The notes under the pieces: model-generated
Told to the model about the DNA's origin: nothing
The model's input: only the letters and a program-made list of their open reading frames with translations
Database searches by the model: none
Source: Alphaproteobacteria bacterium
GTDB lineage: Bacteria > Pseudomonadota > Alphaproteobacteria > ATCC43930 > CGMCC-115725
Assembly: GCA_028871055.1 (NCBI GenBank)
Contig: JAGWON010000001.1
Location: 1 to 64,000, forward strand
DNA length: 64,000 bases
Direction: 5' to 3'
Position numbers and translations under genes: made by a program
Shown: positions 20,720-28,535 of the stretch, piece after piece
Layout of the letters: each line of letters starts with the position of its first letter
Numbering within the stretch: the stretch's first letter is position 1

Positions 20720-21258
20720 CGGGGCGTCGCCTGCTCTATCTCCTGCCGCTCGTCGGCTTCCTCGCGCTCGCCGCCTACTTCCTTCGCGGCCTCGCACCCG
20801 GCTACGATCCACAGGTTCTGCCGTCCGCCTTGATCGACAAGCCGGCGCCGAATTTCACTCTCGCCGGATTCAAGGGCGGGGCGCCGCTGAGCAACGCCGA
20901 TTTCGCCGGCGAGCTCGTCCTGGTCAATTTCTTCGCCTCGTGGTGCGTGCCGTGCCGCGCAGAGAGCCCGGTGCTGATGGATTTGGCGCGGCGCAACGTC
21001 GTCCAGCTCTACGGCATCGACTACAAGGACAAGCCCGAGGACGCCGCCAAGTTCCTGCAGACCTTCGGCGACCCCTATCGCCGCATCGGCGTCGACGAGA
21101 CCGGCCGCACGGCGATCAATTTCGGCGTCTATGGCGTGCCCGAGACCTACGCCATCGACCGCGCCGGCCGCATCCGCTGGCGCCACGTCGGGCCGCTGAG
21201 CGAGCAGGTGGTGCGGACGGAAATCATGCCCCTGCTCAAGCAATTGGGGGCGTCTTGA
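20716..21258 (+). CDS. ccmG: Thiol:disulfide interchange protein CcmG/DsbE
   Basis: A 180-aa thioredoxin-fold protein tethered by an N-terminal membrane helix (about 5-24). The active site is WCVPC with Cys77 and Cys80. GVYGVPETYAIDRAGRI near residue 136 carries the cis-proline loop typical of CcmG. It keeps the CXXCH cysteines of apocytochromes reduced. ATG 20716 overlaps the ccmF stop, and the stop overlaps the start of ccmH. Confidence 0.95.
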   Translation: MTGRRLLYLLPLVGFLALAAYFLRGLAPGYDPQVLPSALIDKPAPNFTLAGFKGGAPLSNADFAGELVLVNFFASWCVPCRAESPVLMDLARRNVVQLYGIDYKDKPEDAAKFLQTFGDPYRRIGVDETGRTAINFGVYGVPETYAIDRAGRIRWRHVGPLSEQVVRTEIMPLLKQLGAS

Positions 21259-21713
21259 TCCGCGCGCTCGCCGCCGCGGCGATCCTGGTCGGCCTTGTCC
21301 ATGTCGCGTTCGCGGTCGAGCCGAGCGAGATGCTGTCCAATCCGACGCTCGAAGCGCGGGCCGAGGCGATCGGCAGGCAGCTACGCTGCCTGGTCTGCCA
21401 GAACGAATCGATCGAGGATTCGGGCGCGGACCTCGCCCATGATCTGCGCGTGCTCATCCGCGAGCGACTGAAGGCCGGCGATACCGACGCCCAGGCGGTC
21501 AAATACGTCGTCGACCGCTACGGCGATTTCGTCCTGCTGAAGCCGCCGGTCGAGCCCGCCACCTACGTTCTGTGGTTCTCGCCCTTCGCGATCCTGGCGA
21601 TCGGAGCCGCCGGCGCGTGGCTCTACCTGCGCCGCCGGCCGGTGCCACCGGACGAGCCGCTCGACCTCAACCAGCGCCGCAAGCTCGAGCGCCTGCTGCT
21701 CGACGACCAATGA
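21255..21713 (+). CDS. ccmH: Cytochrome c maturation protein CcmH
   Basis: A 152-aa thioredox protein: signal helix, short helical domain, C-terminal membrane anchor (about 98-120). The conserved redox pair lies in LRCLVCQNESI (Cys45, Cys48). I place the start at TTG 21255 because it overlaps the ccmG stop (TTGA), as the rest of this operon does, and no ATG or GTG fits before the signal sequence. The protein ends in RRKLERLLLDD. The TTG start predicts low initiation. Confidence 0.88.
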   Translation: MIRALAAAAILVGLVHVAFAVEPSEMLSNPTLEARAEAIGRQLRCLVCQNESIEDSGADLAHDLRVLIRERLKAGDTDAQAVKYVVDRYGDFVLLKPPVEPATYVLWFSPFAILAIGAAGAWLYLRRRPVPPDEPLDLNQRRKLERLLLDDQ

Positions 21714-22534
21714 TCTTCGCGTTCGTCCTGCTGTTCGTCACGCTGGCCGTGCTCGGCACAATCCTGTCGCCGCTGTGGCAGCGCGGCGGTGGGGCGCCGT
21801 CGCGCGGGCGCTACGACCGCGCGGTCTATCGCGACCAGCTCAAGGAGATCGAGCGCGACGTGGCGCGCGGCATCGTCCGGCCCGAGGACGCGGCGGCGGC
21901 GCGGCGCGAGATCGAGCGGCGCATCCTGGCCGCGGCGGAAGAAACCGAGGCCCCGGCGCCGGCCGGGCCGAGACGCGGCCTCGCCGCGATCCTGGCGGCG
22001 GTGGCGGCGGCCTTCGGGTTCACGGCTTATCTCGCGCTCGGCTCGCCCGGCCTGCCCGACCTGCCGTTCGCCAACCGCATGGCGCCCGAGGCCCGGGAGG
22101 CGGTGATCCAGAACATGGTGACCGGCCTCGCAGCCAAGCTGCAAACCAGCCCCAATGACGTCCAAGGCTGGCTGATGCTCGGCCGCTCCTACGTCGTGCT
22201 GGGCGAGAGCGACAAGGCGGCTGACGCCTACGAGCACGCGCGGCGGCTCAAGCCCGACGATCCGACCATCGCCCTGGCTGAGGCGGGCGCGCTGCTGGCC
22301 GGACGCAAGGTCGACGATCCGGTGCCGACGCAAGCGGTCGAGCTGCTCAAATCGGTGGCCGCGCGCCAGCCCGACCAGCCGATGGTGCTGTGGTTCCTCG
22401 GCCTGGCCGCGGCGCAGCAACGCGATTTCGTGCAAGCGCGCGATTACTGGCATCATCTGCTCCAGGTGATGCCGGCCGATGCGCCCGAGCGCGACACCGT
22501 CACCGCGGCGCTGGCGGCGATCCATTCGAAATAG
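21710..22534 (+). CDS. ccmI: Cytochrome c maturation protein CcmI (TPR apocytochrome chaperone)
   Basis: A 274-aa protein with two N-terminal membrane helices (about 2-20 and 90-110) separated by a cytoplasmic loop with a leucine-zipper-like run (DRAVYRDQLKEIERDVARG). A periplasmic TPR domain follows (VQGWLMLGRSYVVLGESDKA). CcmI binds the C-terminal helix of apocytochromes and delivers them to CcmFH. ATG 21710 overlaps the ccmH stop. It closes the ccm operon; 75 bp separate it from the next gene. Confidence 0.92.
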   Translation: MIFAFVLLFVTLAVLGTILSPLWQRGGGAPSRGRYDRAVYRDQLKEIERDVARGIVRPEDAAAARREIERRILAAAEETEAPAPAGPRRGLAAILAAVAAAFGFTAYLALGSPGLPDLPFANRMAPEAREAVIQNMVTGLAAKLQTSPNDVQGWLMLGRSYVVLGESDKAADAYEHARRLKPDDPTIALAEAGALLAGRKVDDPVPTQAVELLKSVAARQPDQPMVLWFLGLAAAQQRDFVQARDYWHHLLQVMPADAPERDTVTAALAAIHSK

Positions 22535-22609
22535 CGCCCGTGCCGGACGCGGCGACCGGCTTGGCCGCGAGCGCGAACCCGCGGTAGAGTTTGGCCCAGG
22601 GAGAAAACG

Positions 22610-24574
22610 ATGGACGCGCGGCACGACGCGCCGCTCTGGGAACCCGGCCCGGAGCGCATTGCAGCGAGCAATCTTCGCCGTTTCATGGACGACGCTGGAA
22701 GGCGCGCTGGACGGCGGTTCGCCGATTTCGCCGCCGTCCATCGCTGGTCGGTCGAGGACCGCGACGCGTTCTGGCGCCTGGTCTGGGACTGGGGTCGGGT
22801 GATCGGCGAGCCGGGCGCGGTGACGATCGCGGGCGGCGATCGGATGCCCGGCGCGCGGTTCTTTCCTGGGGCGCGGCTCAACTACGCCGAAAACCTGCTG
22901 CGTAAGCGCGACGGCAGCGACGCGCTGGTCTTCCGCGGCGAAGACAAGGTGCGAAGACGCCTGTCCTGGGCCGAGCTCTACGACCAGGTCTCGCGGCTGG
23001 CGCAGGCGATGAAGGCCGACGGCATCGGTCCCGGCGACCGCGTCGGCGGCATCGTCGCCAACATGCCCGAAGCGATCATCGGCATGCTGGCCACATCCGT
23101 CCTCGGCGCGGTGTGGTCGTCGTGCTCGCCCGATTTCGGCGTCAAGGGCGTGCTCGACCGCTTCGGCCAGATCGAGCCCAAGCTCATGCTGGCGGTCGAC
23201 GGCTATTTCTACAACGGCAAGGCGTTCGACGGGATCGACAAGACGCGCGAGATCGCCGCGGCTTTGCCGTCGCTCAAGCGCACCGTGATTGTGCCCTATA
23301 TCGACAGCAAGACGCCGCTCGACGCGCTGCCCAACGCGCAGAGCTACGCCGCCTATATCGCGCCTTACGCAGCGCGCGACATCGAATTCGCCCGGCTGCC
23401 GTTCAACCATCCGCTCTACATCCTGTATTCGTCGGGCACGACCGGCGCGCCCAAGTGCATCATCCACGGCGCGGGCGGCGCGCTCCTGAAGCACATCGTC
23501 GAGCAGCAGTTCCATTGCGACCTCAAGGACGGCGACCGGCTGTTCTATTTCACCACTTGCGGCTGGATGATGTGGAACTGGCTTGCCTCGGGCCTCGCTT
23601 CGGGCGCGACGCTGCTGCTCTACGACGGCTCGCCGTTCCATCCCTCCGGCAACGCGCTGTTCGATTACGCCGACGACGAGCGCATGACTCATTTCGGCAC
23701 CTCGGCCAAGTACATCGACTCGGTGCTCAAGGCCGGGCTCGAGCCGGTCAAGACGCACAAGCTTTCGACGGTGCGGTATCTGAGCTCGACCGGCTCGCCG
23801 CTGTCGCCCGAAGGCTTCGACTTCGTCTATCGCGGCATCAAGCGCGACCTGTTCCTGGCGTCGATCTCGGGCGGCACCGACATCATGGGCTGCTTCGTCA
23901 TGGGCAACCCGATCGGCCCGGTGTGGCGCGGCGAGATCGCGGCGCCGGTGCTCGGCATGGCGGTCGACGTGTTCCGCGACGACGGCAGCCGGGCGGCCGA
24001 TGACGAGAAGGGCGAGTTGGTATGCACGCGCGCCTTTCCATCGATGCCCCTCGGCTTCTGGAACGATCCCGGCGAGGTCAAATATCGCGCCGCGTATTTC
24101 GAGCGCTTTCCGAACATCTGGTGCCATGGCGATTATGCCGCGCGCACGCGGCACGGCGGCTTCGTCATCTATGGCCGCTCCGACGCGGTGCTCAATCCCG
24201 GCGGCGTGCGCATCGGCACCGCTGAGATCTATCGCCAGGTCGAGCAGATTCCGGAAGTGCTCGAATCGCTGGTCGTCGCCCAGGAGTGGCAGAACGATGT
24301 GCGCGTGGTGCTCTTCGTCAAACTGCGCGACGGTGTGACGCTCGACGAGGCGCTGATCAAGCGCATCAACCAGCAAATTCGCGCCAACGCCAGCCCGCGC
24401 CACGTGCCGGCGCGCACGATCCAGGTCGCCGACATCCCGCGCACCAAGAGCGGCAAGATCGTCGAGCTCGCGGTGCGCGAAGTGGTGCACGGAAGGCCGG
24501 TCAAGAATCTCGAGGCCCTAGCCAATCCCGAGGCGCTCGCCTATTTCCGCGACCGGACGGAGCTGCGGAGCTAA
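22610..24574 (+). CDS. Acetoacetyl-CoA synthetase
   Basis: A 654-aa AMP-forming ligase that converts acetoacetate, ATP and CoA to acetoacetyl-CoA, used for ketone or polyhydroxybutyrate carbon. The N-terminus ([14 protein letters not shown]) and [15 protein letters not shown] are typical of AacS rather than acetyl-CoA synthetase. The P-loop is [10 protein letters not shown] near residue 273, [15 protein letters not shown] lies near 422, and the catalytic lysine is in TKSGKIVE near 616. A GGGAGAAAACG ribosome-binding region precedes the ATG. It may share transcription with ccm, since no terminator is visible between them. Confidence 0.93.
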   Translation: MDARHDAPLWEPGPERIAASNLRRFMDDAGRRAGRRFADFAAVHRWSVEDRDAFWRLVWDWGRVIGEPGAVTIAGGDRMPGARFFPGARLNYAENLLRKRDGSDALVFRGEDKVRRRLSWAELYDQVSRLAQAMKADGIGPGDRVGGIVANMPEAIIGMLATSVLGAVWSSCSPDFGVKGVLDRFGQIEPKLMLAVDGYFYNGKAFDGIDKTREIAAALPSLKRTVIVPYIDSKTPLDALPNAQSYAAYIAPYAARDIEFARLPFNHPLYILYSSGTTGAPKCIIHGAGGALLKHIVEQQFHCDLKDGDRLFYFTTCGWMMWNWLASGLASGATLLLYDGSPFHPSGNALFDYADDERMTHFGTSAKYIDSVLKAGLEPVKTHKLSTVRYLSSTGSPLSPEGFDFVYRGIKRDLFLASISGGTDIMGCFVMGNPIGPVWRGEIAAPVLGMAVDVFRDDGSRAADDEKGELVCTRAFPSMPLGFWNDPGEVKYRAAYFERFPNIWCHGDYAARTRHGGFVIYGRSDAVLNPGGVRIGTAEIYRQVEQIPEVLESLVVAQEWQNDVRVVLFVKLRDGVTLDEALIKRINQQIRANASPRHVPARTIQVADIPRTKSGKIVELAVREVVHGRPVKNLEALANPEALAYFRDRTELRS

Positions 24575-24597
24575 CCGGCCACTGACGTCTTTCGTTC

Positions 24598-24728
24598 CGT
24601 CATCGCGAGGCCGCGAAGCGGCCGTGGCGATCCGCCCCCTCCCTTCCCTCCCCCTCGAGGAGGGAGGGTTAGGGTGGGGGTGATTCTCTGGATTGCCGCG
24701 TCGGCCTTCGGCCTCCTCGCAATAACGC
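24598..24728. repeat. Composite palindromic repeat element A (nested inverted repeats)
   Basis: Outer arms start GTCATCGCGAGG and end CCTCGCAATAAC, with secondary arms GGCGATCC and GGATTGCC. Inside them, 24635-24680 is a second, independent C-rich/G-rich palindrome (CCCCCTCCC...GGGTGGGGG). The outer arms resemble element B at 28438-28526, so this is a dispersed family. It lies between convergent genes and could form a cruciform or a bidirectional terminator. Confidence 0.7.
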
Positions 24729-24734
24729 GTTTTG

Positions 24735-25025
24735 CTAGCCCGCCAGCTTGTCGATGATCTTCGCCAGCTCGACGTCGCGGCTCGAGAGGCCGCCAGCGTC
24801 GTGCGTCGACAGCGTGATTTCGACCTTGTTATAGACGTTGAACCATTCGGGGTGGTGGTCCATCTTTTCCGCCGCGAGCGCGACCTTGCTCATAAATCCC
24901 CAGGCAGCGTTGAAATCCTTGAACTGGAAGCTCTTCTTGATCGCGTCGCGGCCCGCGACCTCGGCCCAGTCCTTGAGCGACTGGAGCGCCGCCGCGCGGG
25001 TCGCGCCCGCCAGTTTTTCTGTCAT
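24735..25025 (-). CDS. phhB: Pterin-4-alpha-carbinolamine dehydratase
   Basis: This 96-aa enzyme recycles the 4a-hydroxytetrahydropterin made by aromatic amino acid hydroxylases. The family signature is complete: [20 protein letters not shown], then [16 protein letters not shown], with the active-site histidine pair in DHHPEW. A GGGAGG ribosome-binding site sits 6-11 nt upstream. The start codon is only 12 bp from the divergent start of the zincin gene. No phenylalanine hydroxylase gene is nearby. Confidence 0.94.
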   Translation of the reverse strand: MTEKLAGATRAAALQSLKDWAEVAGRDAIKKSFQFKDFNAAWGFMSKVALAAEKMDHHPEWFNVYNKVEITLSTHDAGGLSSRDVELAKIIDKLAG

Positions 25026-25037
25026 CTGCCGCCTCCC

Positions 25038-25433
25038 ATGACCGCGCCCACCGCGCCCTCGCTCGCCGAGCTCGACGATCTCGCGCAGCGCGCGCTCGCG
25101 ACCATTCCGGCGAAATTAAAGCGCCATCTCGGCGCGGTTGTCATCCGGGTCGAGGAGTTTCCCGACGAGGAGACCGAGCGCGAGATGGAGCTCGAAAGCC
25201 CGTTCGACATTCTCGGCCTCTATCGCGGCGTGGGATTGCCACACAAGAGCGTCAGCGACCCACGACCCGCGATCGACATGATCTTCCTCTATCGCCGGCC
25301 GATTCTCGATTACTGGTGCGAGACCGGCGACGACCTCTATATCGTGGTGCGCCACGTGCTGATTCACGAGATCGGCCATCATTTCGGCTTCTCCGACGCC
25401 GACATGGAGCGCATCGAGGCGGAGGGCGGATGA
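25038..25433 (+). CDS. Small metallopeptidase-like protein (minimal zincin, PF06262-type)
   Basis: A 131-aa cytoplasmic protein with the zincin motif [11 protein letters not shown]: His110, Glu111, His114, third ligand Asp120. An upstream acidic segment ([16 protein letters not shown]) and [12 protein letters not shown] match the DUF1025/possibly zinc metallopeptidase family, whose substrates are unknown. ATG 25038 lies inside the region that holds the ribosome-binding site of divergent phhB and has no Shine-Dalgarno of its own, so it may be leaderless. It overlaps the methyltransferase start by 4 bp. Confidence 0.85.
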   Translation: MTAPTAPSLAELDDLAQRALATIPAKLKRHLGAVVIRVEEFPDEETEREMELESPFDILGLYRGVGLPHKSVSDPRPAIDMIFLYRRPILDYWCETGDDLYIVVRHVLIHEIGHHFGFSDADMERIEAEGG

Positions 25434-26281
25434 GCGATCTTGGCGTTCCCGATCTCGCGTACTGGAGCGGTCCAGGCGGCGAGCAATGGGCGCGCAATCA
25501 GGAATACGGCGACCGGCAGTTTGCGCCGGTGGCCGAGGCGCTCTTCAAGATCGCCACGGTGCGCGCGAGCGAGCGTGTCGTCGACATCGGCTGCGGCTGC
25601 GGCACGACGACAATCGCATTGGCGCGAATGGTCGGGCGACAAGGGCGCGTACTCGGCATCGACGTCTCCGCCGCGATGTTGGCGCTGGCGCGCAACCGTG
25701 CGCCGCAGGGTGCGCCGGTCGAATTCGTACGCGCCGACGCGACGAACTATGCCTTTCCGCGCGGCGCGTTCGACCTGCTGTTCTCGCGCCACGGTGTCAT
25801 GTTCTTCGCCGAGCCGGTGCGCGCCTTCGCCAATTTGCGCACCGCGTTGGCGCCCGGCGGCCGCCTCGCCTTCAGTTGTTTCCGCGCGCCGCGCGACAAT
25901 CCCTGGGCGATGACGCCGCTCCAGGCCGCCTATCGCTTCGTGCCGCCCTTGCCCAAGCTCGGCCCCGAGGATCCGGGCCCGTTCTCCTTCGCCGACGAGA
26001 CACGCGTGCGGCGCATCCTCGGCGCCGCCGGTTTTGCCGATATCGCACTGCAGCCGGTCGACCTCGAATTCGATCTCGCCGTCGGGCGCGGCCTCGACGC
26101 GGCGGTGGCGAACGTGGTCGAGCTCGGACCGACCAGCCGCGCCGTCCAGGGTCAGAGCGCCGAAATCCGCGCCAAGGTCGCGGCGGCGATGCGCGAGACG
26201 CTGGCGCCGCACGTCAAGGGTGAGACCGTGCAGCTCGGCGCAGCAGTATGGCTGGTGACGGCGCATAATCCCGAGTCGTAA
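25430..26281 (+). CDS. Class I SAM-dependent methyltransferase
   Basis: A 283-aa Rossmann-fold methyltransferase. Motif I is VDIGCGCG at residues 51-58, an acidic residue follows in GIDVSAAML, motif II/III is FVRADATNYAF, and FDLLFSRHGVMFFAEP and LAPGGRLAFSCF follow. It resembles the UbiE/Methyltransf_11 group; the substrate is unknown. The ATG overlaps the stop of the zincin gene, so the two are probably co-translated. Confidence 0.88.
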   Translation: MSDLGVPDLAYWSGPGGEQWARNQEYGDRQFAPVAEALFKIATVRASERVVDIGCGCGTTTIALARMVGRQGRVLGIDVSAAMLALARNRAPQGAPVEFVRADATNYAFPRGAFDLLFSRHGVMFFAEPVRAFANLRTALAPGGRLAFSCFRAPRDNPWAMTPLQAAYRFVPPLPKLGPEDPGPFSFADETRVRRILGAAGFADIALQPVDLEFDLAVGRGLDAAVANVVELGPTSRAVQGQSAEIRAKVAAAMRETLAPHVKGETVQLGAAVWLVTAHNPES

Positions 26282-26308
26282 TTGACGTTGGGCCCGTTTT
26301 CGTATAGC
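26282..26308 (+). promoter_or_regulatory. Possible promoter for the AIPR-like gene
   Basis: TTGACG (26282-26287) followed after 15 bp by TATAGC (26303-26308), about 80 bp upstream of ATG 26389. The spacer is shorter than ideal, so this is only suggestive. Confidence 0.3.
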
Positions 26309-26388
26309 AACAAACCGTCATCGTCGCCGGTGGCCGGGGAAGCCTCCTCGTGCTGCGAGACGGCGCGATAAAGCTAAGGAGACTACCC

Positions 26389-27552
26389 ATGTCGCAAGAC
26401 CATGGCGCAGTCGTGCGCCTTTCTTACCGAAAAATCCGTGACGTTTCGACGCCCGAGGAGGAAAAAAACTCCGCGGCGACGTATTTTGCAGTCGTTCCGG
26501 CGCCTGAAATCTTGAAAATCGGGACCGAAGGTAACCTACGCAGCTATATCCCGGCGCATCCGGGCAAGAAGCGCTCTCTGGTTCACAAGGCGATCGGCGA
26601 GACGATCGCCAACAAACCAGACCGATTCTCGCAATTCAACTCCGGGTTCCTCGTCGGCGCTTCGAAGGTCGTCGTCGACGACCAAAAGAAGATTGTCACT
26701 CTATGGGACGCTTCGATCAATAACGGCGCCCAGTCCCAAGGTGAGGTCGATCTATACTTCACGCAGTGCAAAGAAACCGATGCGGAGCCGAACGACTTCA
26801 ATGTGCGGGTTGAGATCTCCGTCGAGCCGGATGCGCCGACCCGGACAGAAATTGCGATCGCACGCAATACGACCACCCGTATCCAGGACCTCTCGCAAGC
26901 AGGCAAGCGGGGCTACTTCGACGAGATCGATACAGAATTTCAAAAATTGCACCCCCGTTACAAGCTTGCGCGATCTGAAACGGACATCGGCGATGAGTTC
27001 ATCAACACGCGGCTGCTGTTGCAGGTTTTGTGGGCGATGATGCCGGACGCCCTAATGCCTGAAGGCCGCACCTCGATCGAAGCTCGTATGAAGGCGTACA
27101 AGAACGCGGCCCAGTGCCTCGCCGACTTCGAGCATGCATACCTCAAACGCAACTCCGGCGGCACAGACGCCGGGCGGTACCGCTATTTTTGCGATATGGC
27201 AGGTGAGGCGTGGCGTGTCTACACGCACTGGCGGAGCCACTCGGCTTGGGAAGGACAATACCTGCGGGCTGACGCCAAGCAGATTCGGCGGAAGAGCGGG
27301 GAAATCGTCGTCGCTGACGGCCTTGTGTTCCCTGCGCTTGCCGCGTTGTCCAATTTCGTGAAAAAGAACGAAGGTTCCGGCAAATGGCAGATGACGGTCC
27401 CCGGCGTTTTCCGGGAAGAGCATTTGGTTGAAGCAGCGCGCCGCCAGCTCAAGCAGCATTCAGGAAAGCCGATGCTGATGGGCCGCTCTGGCGCCGCGTA
27501 TGAGGCCTTGATGTTGCTGACGGAGATGGCCAACCAGTACGCTAACGCGTAA
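26389..27552 (+). CDS. AIPR-like protein (putative abortive-infection/phage-resistance family)
   Basis: A 387-aa cytoplasmic protein. Three motifs resemble the AIPR family: FNSGFLV (83-89, compare FNNGITI), INNGAQSQGE (110-119, compare INGxQT) and IARNTTTRIQDLSQA (about 162-176, compare NSQNxVxxxDL). AIPR proteins are linked to phage abortive infection, sometimes with restriction systems, but many are orphans of unproven role. The start is ATG 26389, preceded by AAGGAG. It has its own putative promoter and a strong terminator, no partner gene, and a more Lys/Asn/Thr-rich composition than its neighbours, which suggests acquisition. No clear nuclease motif was seen. The family call is by motif resemblance only. 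Confidence 0.5.
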   Translation: MSQDHGAVVRLSYRKIRDVSTPEEEKNSAATYFAVVPAPEILKIGTEGNLRSYIPAHPGKKRSLVHKAIGETIANKPDRFSQFNSGFLVGASKVVVDDQKKIVTLWDASINNGAQSQGEVDLYFTQCKETDAEPNDFNVRVEISVEPDAPTRTEIAIARNTTTRIQDLSQAGKRGYFDEIDTEFQKLHPRYKLARSETDIGDEFINTRLLLQVLWAMMPDALMPEGRTSIEARMKAYKNAAQCLADFEHAYLKRNSGGTDAGRYRYFCDMAGEAWRVYTHWRSHSAWEGQYLRADAKQIRRKSGEIVVADGLVFPALAALSNFVKKNEGSGKWQMTVPGVFREEHLVEAARRQLKQHSGKPMLMGRSGAAYEALMLLTEMANQYANA

Positions 27553-27573
27553 TTTTTCGTTCCTTCGGCTTTC

Positions 27574-27606
27574 CGCCACGCTCGCCAACGAGCGTGGCGA
27601 ATTTTT
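27574..27606 (+). terminator. Intrinsic terminator after the AIPR-like gene
   Basis: Perfect 11-bp stem CGCCACGCTCG (27574-27584) with CGAGCGTGGCG (27589-27599), CCAA loop, followed by AATTTTT. It isolates the AIPR-like gene as a monocistronic unit. Confidence 0.85.
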
Positions 27607-27615
27607 CTCTAGATT

Positions 27616-28224
27616 CTAGACCAGTGCGGCGACGCGGCGGCGCAACGCCGGCACGAGCGCGCGGCGGAACCAGGGGTTCTTCTTCTCCCATGCCGTCGTG
27701 CGCCACGACGGATGCGGCAGCGGCAGCATCGTCGCCGGCGCCGCGCGCCAGGCCTTGACCGTTTCGGTCATGCTCTGCCGCCGGGCCGCCGGCATGTAGT
27801 AGTCGATCGCATAGGAGCCGACCAGCAACGTCAATTCCACTGTCGGCCAATGCGCCAGCACGCGCGCATGCCACAGCGGCGCGCATTCCGGCCGCGGCGG
27901 CAGGTCGCCGCCCTTGGCGTCGCGGCCGGGATAGCAGAAGCCCATCGGCATGACGGCGACGCGGCGCTCGTCGTAGAACGTGGCGCGGTCGATGCCGAGC
28001 CAGTCGCGCAGGCGGTCGCCGCTGCGGTCGTTGAACGAGAGACCGGTCTCGTGCACGCGGGTGCCCGGCGCCTGGCTGATGATGAGCAGGCGCGCCGCCG
28101 GCAGACCGCGCACCACCGGCCGCGGACCGAGCGGCAGATGCGCGGCACAGACGCGGCAGCCGCGGAGCGCGGCGAGCAACTCGTCGAGCGTCTCGGCTTG
28201 CGGCTTGAGCGCGGCGCGGGTCAC
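27616..28224 (-). CDS. Uracil-DNA glycosylase family protein
   Basis: About 202 aa if translation begins at GTG 28224; an open frame continues upstream to an ATG at 28347. Family motifs are IISQAPGTRVHETGLSFNDR (active-site loop, SQAPG instead of GEAPG), MPMGFCYPGRD, and the C-terminal HPSWRTTAWEKKNPWF with the conserved HPS. RACRVCAAH-type cysteines are not arranged as an Fe-S ligand set. It could excise uracil or another damaged base, or bind without cutting. I prefer the shorter start because homologous sequences begin near LDELLAALRGCRVC, and because a terminator-like hairpin lies immediately upstream. Confidence 0.75.
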   Translation of the reverse strand: MTRAALKPQAETLDELLAALRGCRVCAAHLPLGPRPVVRGLPAARLLIISQAPGTRVHETGLSFNDRSGDRLRDWLGIDRATFYDERRVAVMPMGFCYPGRDAKGGDLPPRPECAPLWHARVLAHWPTVELTLLVGSYAIDYYMPAARRQSMTETVKAWRAAPATMLPLPHPSWRTTAWEKKNPWFRRALVPALRRRVAALV

Positions 28225-28240
28225 GGCGCCGAGCGTAGCC

Positions 28241-28279
28241 CAAAAAAGAAAGCGGCGCCTCTTGGCGGGCGCCGTCTTT
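28241..28279 (-). terminator. Terminator-like hairpin reading leftward, just upstream of the glycosylase gene
   Basis: On the minus strand a GC stem CGGCGCC/GGCGCCG (28274-28268 with 28259-28253) is followed by CTTTCTTTTTT. It would end leftward transcripts coming from the aldolase/dehydrogenase gene or from an unannotated transcript in 28280-28535. Confidence 0.5.
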
Positions 28280-28535
28280 CCGTCCTCGGGCCGCCCAAAC
28301 TGGATCGTCGAACACTGCGGGGCGTGGCCTCGCTCTCTAAAAAGCAAAGCCCGTGCCGCGGACGAAATATGAGGAGTTTCAATGGATTAACCCGGCAGCC
28401 AGCCGACGGCTGTAAGCCTTTGCGACGGTTAAACGCCGTCATTGCGAGGCGGTGCTGGCGCCGCCGAAGCAATCCAGTTTTAGGCACAGCAACTCTGGAT
28501 TGCTTCGCCTGCCGGCTCGCAATGACACGGATAGG
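28280..28535. other. Intergenic stretch without a recognised gene
   Basis: This holds repeat element B near the right side and the approach to a leftward terminator. The two small overlapping open frames do not look like genes. No promoter stands out. Confidence 0.5.
28438..28526. repeat. Palindromic repeat element B
   Basis: Terminal inverted repeats GTCATTGCGAG (28438-28448) and CTCGCAATGAC (28516-28526) are perfect. Inner arms GAAGCAATCCAG (28466-28477) and CTGGATTGCTTC (28495-28506) are also perfect. The outer arms match those of element A, marking a dispersed REP/MITE-like family. It lies just 3' of the aldolase/dehydrogenase gene. Confidence 0.75.

Noticed and set aside
18617-20812. 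731-aa minus-strand open frame over ccmF
   Set aside because: Shadow of ccmF; no family features and extremely polar composition.
24598-24728. CRISPR-like repeat
   Set aside because: It is a single nested palindrome without regularly spaced repeats or spacers.
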